From Gymnopus androsaceus JB14 (lineage: Eukaryota; Basidiomycota; Agaricomycetes; Agaricales; Omphalotaceae), in contig ML769688.1 in assembly GCA_009733575.1 (NCBI GenBank), positions 1-64,000 of the forward strand: DNA of 64,000 bases, read 5' to 3'. Both the position numbers and the translations under genes were made by a program. Below the pieces are notes generated by a model. The model saw only the letters and a list, made by a program, of their open reading frames with translations. It searched no databases and was not told the origin of the DNA. Shown here in pieces: positions 54,978-64,000 of this stretch (position 1 is the first letter of the stretch; each line of letters starts with the position of its first letter).

Positions 54978-56306
54978 ATGAGGTCTCCTTTTTTCTTGGT
55001 ATTTATTCTCTTTCTGGTGACAGCGGTATTTGCGTGCGTATCACTATCTGTCTGCCCCGAAATTTACTTATGTTTCTTGTGATAGATGGGATAAGGTGCG
55101 GTCAACAGCGCGTCAGACTTTCAATTGCTAAAATCAACCATAGGAAGATCATGAAATTTTCGATCTTGTTAGTGCGATAGAAGCGTCTGAAGGGAAGGGA
55201 ACGACCTTTTACTCTTGGCTAGATGTGCCCTCGACTGCTACGACCTCTGAGATTGCCAAAGCTTACAGAAAGTTGAGCATGCAGCTCCAGTGCGTCTAGT
55301 TTTCGTTTCCGTCTTGGCGCGCATTGGCTGATTATTCGTTAAAGCCCAGATAAGAATCCCGGAAATGCAAAAATCGCGGACCGTTTTGCTAGACTAGGTG
55401 TGGTATCGACTATTTTGAGGAATACAGAAGCTAGGAAAAGGTGTGCGATTTTTCATGGTTTAACGGCCAACCCATTGACGTTGTTACAGATATGATTTCT
55501 TTTACAAGAATGGCGTGCCAAAGTGGAGAGGAACTGGCTATTACTACAGCCGTTTCAGGCCAGGTCTCGGGGTACGTCTTCCTTTCACTCGTCGACGTCG
55601 TTTTATCCTCAACCGCTTGTCAGTCTGTTTTCGTCTTTTTAACCATTGTATCATCCGGACTGCAATACTTTATCCAACGCTTCAACTACCAGCGGGATTT
55701 GAAACGTATCGAGCACGTCGTTCGTGAAGCACGGTTAGCTGCATGGGGTGGTAAAATGGTCCCAGTCGATGGGCAGAGAAAGGTAACTAATACCCTACAT
55801 ACTCGACCGAATTTGTGAATTGACCTTCACCTTGACCTAGGTCAAGGTATACCTTGGCGGTCGTCAACGGTACGATGACGAGGGAAACACGGTCGGAGGG
55901 AAGGCTATCGACATGGTCGTATCTGGAGATGCCGTCTACATTGTATGTGGTCGTCTGTTGTTTCTTTTTTCTATATTAAGTACTGGTTGCATCTAGCTCG
56001 AACCAGGTGGAGATATGCATCCTGTCGATTCGTCGACTGCAGTGACCTCCGAGCGTCTACCGGACTTGGTTCATCGTGCTGGTTGTTTCCGCATATCATT
56101 CACTGTTGGATAAAACAAAAGGTAAATCTGCGGAAGTGCAGTCCGACGAGAAGGAATTCGAGGCAGATGATGGATATGACTCGTCAACGACCGGCTCTGA
56201 ACAACCTGGTAGTGGTACGGTCACACCTCGAGAAGGGACCAATGGTAATAGAAAACCCACTATGAAAGCTGGAGGGAAACGCAGGAAAGCTCTTAGGAAG
56301 CGCTAA
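54978..56306 (+). CDS. ER membrane J-domain protein (Erj5/DNAJC1-like)
   Basis: Begins [19 protein letters not shown] at 54978, a clear signal peptide. Two short introns lead to [18 protein letters not shown], then a J domain: [35 protein letters not shown] (HPD present), [43 protein letters not shown] membrane helix ([17 protein letters not shown]) is followed by a cytosolic part ([30 protein letters not shown]). One extra base at about 56050 shifts the frame before a second membrane helix ([13 protein letters not shown]) and a basic tail ending RRKALRKR. J-proteins of this kind recruit Hsp70 (Kar2) in the ER lumen. Apart from the single base the gene is complete. Confidence 0.8.
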
Positions 56307-56719
56307 CTCGCTAATCTCTACAATCCGCACTTGTAGATCATAGTAGATATCTAATTTATCAACCTTATTAATTGAAGTTGCGTGTGATGGTTATTGTTTC
56401 GCAGTACTAGTGCTCCGTCCCATATCATTCTGAATCTTGGCCAGTTCGATTTTCCACAATAGGTGTTACATCGCGTAGAACGGTTTCACGTGATCTTGAT
56501 TATCTTCTTCCGAATCTTCGTGAACTACGACCGTTATTACAACCTTGGTGCTTTGAAAATGACCCAGTGCCTGCTCTTAGCCTCAAAATATGTCCCAAAA
56601 TTCTGATACCGCTTTCTGTTCACAACCCTACTGGGAGCAGGTGGAAGATTTACATGATTTAGATCTGAGCAGGTTTTTTGTATATATATTCAACATCATA
56701 TCGCTAACTTTCATTGATA

Positions 56720-59700
56720 TCAGGTCTGCTTGACCAAGTAAATGAACATGTTGAAGAGCTTCCAGACGCACCATCTCCTGTGAGCTGTTACCGTTCTACT
56801 CCTTTGGTACTTATAGGCTGATCGACGATACTCTAGCACTCGAGCTTTTCATATGATATTGAGCCCGAACTTGAAGCGGCCATGATTAGTTTTGCAGAAT
56901 CAGAAGAAACAAGTACGTTTCTCCGTATTACTTTGATTACTCAAGCTGATTTGCTGTCTTGGATTCGAAGCAGCCTCAACTGAGTATGCAACACAACCTA
57001 CAAGCTCGGAATCTAGTTCATCAACTCTGACCACATCAAAATCCATCCAGCCTAACCTCTGCAGTTCCTAGTAGGACTACGACGCTTAACTTGTCTCAAT
57101 CAAACGCAACCTTATTGGGAAAGCGTTCTGTCAGCGATGTATCGTTAACCGAGAATCCTCGAGCTTCCAAAACATCAAGACAAGGCGATAACTTGCACAC
57201 CCCTGTGGTAGTGGTAAGTATTGAACTGTTTTTTTTCGTCTGTGTCAATCCGGTAATTGACCTTGTCAAATTTCAGGCTTACTCCAAAGCCGTTCAGCGA
57301 TGGATCGACTTAAGAGACTTGCCATGGGGTGTACAGTGGGAGATCGCACGGCTCACTTCCATCGCCAATAATGGGCTGGATTATGAAAAAATTCGGAGTC
57401 ACTGATTTCGACGAACTGAAAAAACTGGGGAACAACGCGAAAGCGGCGCCTATGGTTGAGAAAATTCTGCTAAGAAAGAAGATTGAGGAAGGCGAGTACT
57501 TTTGTCGATCATGGCTCCTCAGGCCCTGATTTCGATACTAATTTGAACAGCGAATATCAACGACGATCTCTTTGTGAACGAACGCAAGGCCTAAGGTACT
57601 GCTGCAGTTGTACTGAGTAGTTTCTAGTGGTTGACCAATTTTTAAAATTTAGTTTCCCTACGAAGAGCTCGATTTAGAAGAAAAACTCAGCAACGACGCT
57701 TACGCTGGCCTCGGTTTCAACGCCAACTCGGATTGGTTTGGCGGAAAGGTGGTGTTTCGCGCCAAATTGGAAAACGCCTCAGAAAAAGACACAGACCAAT
57801 TCAAAATCACGCTCGGGAAGGCGGAACTAGGCGCATCGTCTCGTTTCAGTCGTCGATTTGGCTCCAAGTCCTTCGTCCGAGTGAAGATTCACAAGTCCTT
57901 ACAAAATAGCAAGTATTCCGAAGCTTTGATTGACTTTTTCCGCCGGCCATTCATTATCGCGGGGAAAGTCTTTCGTGCCTTCTTCGAAAAAGAAAAGACA
58001 GTCTTTTTGGTAAGTTTGACTCATCTCACAAATACACTTCCCTCATTTATCTATCTTCGCATTTTTCAGTATATGACCAACGAAGTTCCAGAATGGGAGC
58101 TGGTTTTGGGGTCTACTCAAAAGGTTCCCGGGAGATTGAGTTTTGAAGATTTCCTTCAGTGGCATAATCCGATCGAACCCAACCAGCAACAGGTCAGACT
58201 CCAAAAACGCGGACTTGATATCAAGCTAACTTTTGAAATCATCGCAGTCTGTGGCGAAATATGCATCGCGTTTTGCATTAGGTCTGTCAACTTCAGCACC
58301 AGGTTTAGAAATCAAGCCGGAGAACATCATCTTTATTGAGGATACTGGTTGGTTTTTTCTTAATGCACTTGGTCTCAAGAGTGCTGACGGTTTCTGGTAG
58401 TCTCTTTGACCGGTTCAGACATGACCGATGGTGCAGGCCTAATCAATAAAGCTGCACTAGCGCAATTAAAGTCCAAGTTTGGTTGGGACTTGTGGCCCAC
58501 AGCAATTCAATGTCGCATTGCTGGATCAAAGGTTGGACCTTGAAATCATATTTGTACTTCGCTGGTCGCTGAGTGTTCCATAGGGTATGTTGCTCCAGCA
58601 CCCCGATGATGATTCGGAAGAACCCAAGGTCTACGTTCGACCTTCAATGAACAAAATAAAGTACCCTGCACTAGGTTCCGAGCCTGCTCACTGTATTATC
58701 GACGTCCTCCGGACATGCCATCCTCGCTTTTCTTGTGATTTGTCCTCCGAGACGATCATAAATTTGGCGGAAAATGGTGTCCCAAAACGAGTATTCACCA
58801 ACCTCTTGGACAAGACTTTGGATGCTCTGATCGCATCTCTTACGACCTGGGAAACTTTGGACGACATGAAGTCGTTGTGGAAGACATTGGCCCGCCTTGG
58901 TGGTGTTTTTTCAGCAAGATCTGCCCGTCATAAGTCTGGAATGGCGCGAGTTCATGGCTACTCTGAGCGTGATTCACGAGAGGAGGATGAAGACGTGCTC
59001 GATGACGACTCGGAAGGCGAAAGGTCAACTGCTTGGTGGGACGACGAAGTTTCAGGTCAACCTTCTTCCCTTGAGGAAACCGTCATGCGCTTTCTAGATG
59101 GTGGCTTCACGCCAAAGGAGTGTCCTGTGATGAGGGATAAACTCAAGCATATCCTGACAAAGGAGATAGATAACTCATGCTCAAGGTTGCGCTTGGAAGT
59201 TCCAATGTCTTTGACTGCATTTATCGTTCCAGGTTTGCTTTTTTTTCTTCTTTTTTTTCTGCTGTCTTCAACAAGACTTGACGCATGGTTTGTAGATCCA
59301 GAGAGTGTTCTTGAAGAGGGAGAAATCTACTTTAAAAGCTCCCATCGGGGTATCATCACGGAAGATGGGCGGGAGTTGGATGTGCTGACAGGGCCAGTCA
59401 TTGTAACGCGTCATCCGTAAGTTGTTTTCTTTCATGGTTGAAGTTATTACTGAGATGTACATCAAAAGCTGTAAGCTCCCGACGGACGCACAGAAGGTAA
59501 TGTTTTCTTTAGAGGTTAAAGTTATCACTGACCCGCATTATAAGTGGGTTGGAGTCGATCGACCAGAACTCAGGCATTATACCGACGTTATCATCATTTC
59601 AATCAAAGGCGAACGTCGGGGGGCAGATTGGCTAGGAGGAGGTGCGATTCTTTAGATTGTACTAATATTAGTCTGACCATTCGTTTAGGTGACTACGATG

Positions 59701-60841
59701 GCGACAAATCATTGGTCATTTACCAACCCGAGATTGTCAATCCCTTCAGAAATGCGGATCGAAAACTTGGCGACCCACGAGATGACATCAAGGCCGGATA
59801 CTTTCTAGCACACACCGAAACAGTCACCGAGCTCACTGCCCGTGCGCCCGTGAACCCGATAAATCCTTTAGCCAGGATACATGCCTTACAGGAGTACCTC
59901 ATTGGAGGTATCAAGACAGCCTCTCTGGTTGGTCGGGCATCAAATATGCACGACTGTCTCTTGTATGAGCGTGGTCTTTCCAATCCAGAAACTATCCGAA
60001 TGGCCCACATGTAAGAAGCTTCATACTCAAGTTGGAATCCATATTGAACCTTTCCTAGCTTCTGCCACACACTTGACGGAACGAAGACTGGCCTCAGGGC
60101 AAAGCCGGATCTTTGGAAGGCCGACACCAAAAGATACGACAAGGGCTCGATGCATTGGAAAGAGAAGAAGTCTAACACTGCTGTTTCGACCAGCAATGTC
60201 ATCTCGGAGCGTCCAAAGGGGCTTCGCTCATTCATCATGGACTCGCTCTTGGTAAGTTTTATAGTACCTTCTTCGTTCATGCCATGCTTATCGTACTTTG
60301 CCAGGCTCATGCCCGCGTAAAGGGAGGTACAATGAGAGGCGATGTGACGAACCTTTGCGACGATACTACGTCGAGGAAGAAATTTCCCCTTATCAAGGAT
60401 AAGAACCTGGCTGCTCCTTGGGAAGAGGCTGAGCGCAAGACAGCTGGAAGTGAGATTATGAGGCAGGATTTGGAGAGGATTAGACGCCATGTACATTCCA
60501 TGCGGGTCATGTGGGATGCGAATCGTCAGAAGGAAAAGGACACCAAGTTTACAGACTTGTCGATCGAGACGCGACAAGATATTCTCCGAAAAATCTCTAG
60601 AGAGTTCGCCAGTGGACCAGACGAGGCTGGCATGCATATGCTCCACGATCAAATTTTGCAGCTCAAAGCCTCCTACGCGTACATCTACGACTATGAAGTC
60701 ACCGAAAAGAAGTGTTCGAGGTTTCCTTGGGACGTTACTATGCGTCAATTAACAGAAATCAAGGCGAAGTCGCTCGGGAGCTCGAGGACTGTGTTCGCCG
60801 ATTTTTACGAAAATTTTACGCTCAAACAAAACCGGCATTGA
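56720..60841 (+). CDS. RNA-dependent RNA polymerase of the RNAi pathway (QDE-1/Rdp1 family)
   Basis: A long multi-exon gene with the cellular RdRP core. N-terminal exons (about 56724-57060, LDQVNEHVEELPDAPSP) are provisional; the first Met in the next exon is 57091. Family segments include RWIDLRDLPWGVQWEIARL, DFDELKKLGNNAKAAP, KVFRAFFEKEKTVFL, WELVLGSTQKVPGRLSF, ENIIFIEDT, DGAGLINKAALAQLK, WPTAIQCRIAGSKG, EEGEIYFKSS and VLTGPVIVTRHP. The catalytic loop GGGDYDGD is at 59682-59705, with the three Asp that bind metal. These enzymes make double-stranded RNA for Dicer in quelling-type silencing. An A-run near 57388 carries one A too many for the expected frame. The C-terminal domain is long and ends NFTLKQNRH. 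Confidence 0.9.
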
Positions 60842-61044
60842 GGATTGGAAGGTTGTAATTTATTCTTATCTTGGCTTTCGATCCTAGTGGAATGGATAAT
60901 ACTTTTGATTCATAGATTTCTTGCATACCATACCATACATACCTATTTGTATTTTAGCTCATACTGGATCTGTACTGTACTACTGTATCATACATGAATA
61001 GAACGCTTCGTTGAGGCGCCGTCACGTTGTCACGACCTCTTCCT
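60842..61044. other. intergenic RdRP / AP-1 sigma
   Basis: Spacer of 203 bp on the same strand, with a tatcat/tacatac-rich stretch. No gene seen. Confidence 0.35.
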
Positions 61045-61827
61045 ATGATCAACTACATCCTTCTCGTCTCCCGGCAAGGCGTGTTTCAATCTGGCTCATT
61101 CTAGAAGTCCTAATAACTTCTGCTTCAGGGAAGGTCCGCCTTGCAAAATGGTTTACGACGATGCCTCCCAAGAACAAAGCCAAGATTGTGAAGGATGTAA
61201 CCCAGTTAGTACTGGCTCGGAGAACGAGAATGTGTAATTTCCTGGAATACAAAGGTGAGCACTGCGACTAATTCGCGCAACTCTGGTACTCACAGGATGT
61301 CTAGATACCAAGGTTGTGTATCGAAGATATGCATCGCTGTTCTTCGTTACTGGTATCAGCTCTGGAGACAACGAACTCGTTACGCTCGAAATTATTCACA
61401 GATATGTGGAAGTTCTGGACCGCTACTTTGGAAACGTGAGCGGTATAGCTTGAAATTGCGGCCGCTGTTCCTAACCATGTCATACAGGTCTGCGAGCTTG
61501 ACTTGTGAGTATGTATCATTAGACTGAATCCCGCTCTGATGGTCTTTCAGAATCTTTAATTTCCAGAAAGCATACGCTGTAGGTTCCATGAGCATTTCAG
61601 CCGCTGAGAAGCTTATGATTTGTATAGATCTTGGACGAGCTGATTATTGCTGGAGAACTCCAAGAATCTTCCAAGAAATCTGTGCTGCGAGTGGTATGGG
61701 CATTTCTGCTGTTGGAATCATAGTTTCCGATTGTCATTGCACTCTTTAGGTTACTCAATCCGACAGTGTCGAAGAGCAGGAGAATTCGGACGATATGATG
61801 GCCCGGCTTGGATCAAGAAGCGGTTAG
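61045..61827 (+). CDS. APS1: AP-1 clathrin adaptor complex sigma subunit
   Basis: The small sigma chain of the trans-Golgi/endosome AP-1 adaptor. It starts [12 protein letters not shown] at 61045, with [19 protein letters not shown] following an intron, then [67 protein letters not shown] and [18 protein letters not shown], ending LGSRSG at 61827. The RLAKW and LEYK wording fits sigma-1 better than sigma-2 or -3. Five or so short introns. The first intron appears to use a GC donor (AAG/GCGTGT), as only that splits the codons correctly. No break otherwise. Confidence 0.88.
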
Positions 61828-62005
61828 GATATTTCCTCTGTCTGGATATGTCGCCAATTCTTAGATTTCTTTTTCGAGGGCTGATGATGTGAATTCACGT
61901 ACTAAAATGTAGCCTTCGTTGACTGGAATAAATTTATGTATGTACTAAGGTAGCGCGCGCGCCTAGCTCTTTACTTTGTACCATCATCTACATGATCCTC
62001 TGAAT

Positions 62006-63828
62006 ATGGCTACCAAAGTCCCCATGTTCCTCTTGAAACTATACAAGGTAGTATTTTATTATACAATAATGCTTCCTCAAGTCTAAAGACATCTACTAGT
62101 TTGTGGTTTCGTCATCTTCGAGCGACTTGCCGCTTAAATCTTGCTTGCAGGATTGTCAGTGACCCCAATACAAACGATATAATCTGCTGGTCAGACTCTG
62201 GAGATTCCTTCTTCGGTAAAGCCATTGTACTAGTTCCTGCTTTTGAAGCTCGTCGTACTTATTTCTTTAGTACATGACCATGAACGCCTGGCCAAACTTC
62301 TGGGAAACTGGTTCAAGCACAACAAATTCGCTTCATTTGTACGGCAGTTGAACATATACGGGTTTCGAAAAATACCAGACCTCCGGCAAGGGACACTGAG
62401 AAGTGATTCGGACGCAGAATGTTCCCAGTTTGCGCATCCTGACTTTCTTCGTGGCCAGGAAGATCGTTTGATCCTCATTGAAAGGAAGCAAGCGGCATCC
62501 AACGGGAAGTCGGAGCAGCAGCAGCAGGGTACCGTTGACTTTCCGATAGCGAATGCTCCAGCTACTCAGCCGCCAGCAGCCCAGACTTTGAACCTTCGCA
62601 CCGTCATCAATGGCGTCGCTGCTATTCGACTTCACCAGGCCCAAATAACCTCCGAGCTGAACGCACTTAGAAATTCAAATCAACTATTGTGGCAAGAAGC
62701 TAGGGAAGCTCGCAGTCGGTACCAGAAACAGCAGGTCGCTATCGATTCTATTGTCAAGTTTCTGGGGAGTGTTTTTGGGCAGCACGCTACTAGTCCCGGG
62801 GGTACAGAAGTGGAGCAAGGACCGTCTCCTCACTCAGTCACGCCCAAATCACGGCTCATGATCGAGAACAAGGAGACAGACAACGTTGATTTCGTTGAGG
62901 GAGGAGCTGTTAGTAGTATTTCACGGGATCAATCTCCACGTATGTCTTTCATCTCTTCCGTACTTGATGCATTTATCTCATTGGATTCTCTCTAGAGCCT
63001 TTCTCTTCAATTGAAACACTAGGATCTTCAGCTTCGCAGACTTCTTCTTCAGGTGCCATTGAATTATCCCCATCCTCCGCTTCGCAAACTCCTGGCTTTG
63101 GTTTAGATTTAGCATTGCCTGGGTCGGAACATCCCACTCCCTTTTCTCCTTCTGCTTTCAATCTGTGCCTTCCTGGAGAAATGCAGCAATCCTATAATTT
63201 CAATCCTAATTCAGTTGAACCAAACTCCTTCCAGCAACAAAACCAACTGCCATCTTCTTCCACTTCCGTCATTCCTTCCAGAGGACTTTTTGATTTATTG
63301 TCAGGCTCTCAACCTCATCATCAACCTTCTAGTAGTGGACAGATAACGCTGAATGGTGCCAATGACCTTTTGTTATCCCAGAGGAATCAAATGACGGTTC
63401 TTGAACAAAGCATGGACCTGGTAGACTCTAAAATCGATGAAATCGATCAGTGGATTCATGGCCCAGGTCCGCTCGCTACTGGAACAGAGTTCAATGAGGC
63501 GGACGGGGGTTATTCGAATACATCATCAGGCTTGGATGCGCCTTCGTCAGACATGCCTACCATGGATTCGACAGTGGATGAATTGTTTGGCCCTTATACG
63601 TTTCCTTCTCCAGTTGGAGGCGGCGTGAATTATGGAAACGACGGTACCATGGATGTGAGCTTTATCAATCCAGTTATACTGTCTGAGAAGTCTTCTGCAT
63701 TGGTCCCGTCTCCCGAGCACGCCACGACATCTCACGCAGGTCTTGGTAACACGAGCACAAGCGCGCAGAAGCGCAACTTGGATGCTGGTGAGCCCTCCAG
63801 TCCGAAAGCGAAAAGGCGAAAAGGCTAG
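62006..63828 (+). CDS. heat-shock-factor-type transcription factor
   Basis: MATKVPMFLLKLYK at 62006 is the start of an HSF DNA-binding domain. After an intron comes SDPNTNDIICWSDSGDSFF, then after another intron HDHERLAKLLGNWFKHNKFA and SFVRQLNIYGFRKIPDLRQG (recognition helix), FAHPDFLRGQEDRLILIERK. A helical heptad region follows (HQAQITSELNALRNSNQLL, ARSRYQKQQVAIDSIVKFL), as in HSF trimerisation domains. A Ser/Gln/Pro-rich activation-type region ends in a basic stretch, SPKAKRRKG. The first splice junction is one base out of phase as written (an extra G at about 62152). HSF proteins bind nGAAn arrays and drive stress genes. Hsf1 versus a paralogue cannot be decided here. Confidence 0.86.
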
Positions 63829-64000
63829 TAGGTTTTTTAAAGATGGGGGACGAGTTGTTTGTTCATTCCCGGTTCATTCCCTCCGGTACATCCTAATAGG
63901 ATTTTACGTAGATTACAATAGCTACCTAAATTGTTGCCTAGCTCACTGTACGGAGATATGCTCTCGCAATACTTTTTGTCTGCGCGTTATTGAATTCGGA
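63829..64000. other. 3' flank of the HSF gene
   Basis: Window end; AT-rich 3' UTR-like sequence, no feature seen. Confidence 0.35.

Noticed and set aside
59720..60748. 342-residue open frame on the minus strand opposite the RdRP
   Set aside because: It lies entirely antisense to conserved RdRP exons, crosses their introns, and shows no family motif; a shadow frame.
1..64000. Prokaryotic or organellar origin, operons, tRNA or rRNA genes
   Set aside because: Short GT-AG introns in nearly every gene, nuclear gene content and absence of any recognisable tRNA/rRNA structure rule these out for this window.

Overview
The window is nuclear DNA of a filamentous basidiomycete, most likely an agaricomycete. 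The genes are densely packed on both strands and interrupted by many short (about 45-60 nt) GT-AG introns. Protein families are those of fungi with RNA interference (an RNA-dependent RNA polymerase), mushroom-type F-box and P450 proteins, and an H-type-lectin metalloprotease. There is no ribosomal RNA, tRNA or CRISPR array that I could recognise.

Layout. 1-9970 is a mosaic of truncated genes: an aspartic-peptidase start, a decayed POM152 nucleoporin, a piece of an ABCA-type ATPase, two pieces of the lipid-transfer protein FMP27 split by a truncated LTR retroelement, and an orphan mitochondrial-presequence exon. 10417-16665 is orderly: DPB2 (DNA polymerase epsilon subunit B), a divergently transcribed PHAF1-family gene, a small coiled-coil gene and a Gfd2-like DEDDh exonuclease. 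17200-22500 is an accessory island with an intact metzincin carrying three H-type lectin domains, lying in a 3 kb segment flanked by a 0.36 kb direct repeat, and a carboxylesterase relic. 22640-28395 is a housekeeping block: CENP-A, COX18, eL6, a pyrimidine 5'-nucleotidase and RTF2. 28583-38430 is accessory again: an unknown gene, an F-box relic, an inverted decayed copy of the metzincin segment and two MITE-like elements. 39136-43078 holds divergent LAG1 and REX3. 43079-49450 is a second graveyard (deaminase-family gene and fragment, N-truncated P450, truncated SRPK-like kinase, duplicated hypothetical). 49505-63828 carries RRN7 (lacking its zinc ribbon), a basidiomycete coiled-coil protein, an ER J-protein, the RdRP, AP-1 sigma and a heat-shock-factor-type regulator.

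Two themes stand out. First, the metzincin/H-type-lectin protein has no signal peptide and is built like a cytoplasmic fruiting-body defence chimerolectin; it exists as one intact and one broken copy. Second, many conserved genes carry a single-base frame break (usually +1). Either the assembly has residual indel errors or much of this locus is decaying; models here should be checked against reads before any gene is called dead. Functional calls rest on recognition of family motifs by eye; no searches were run.
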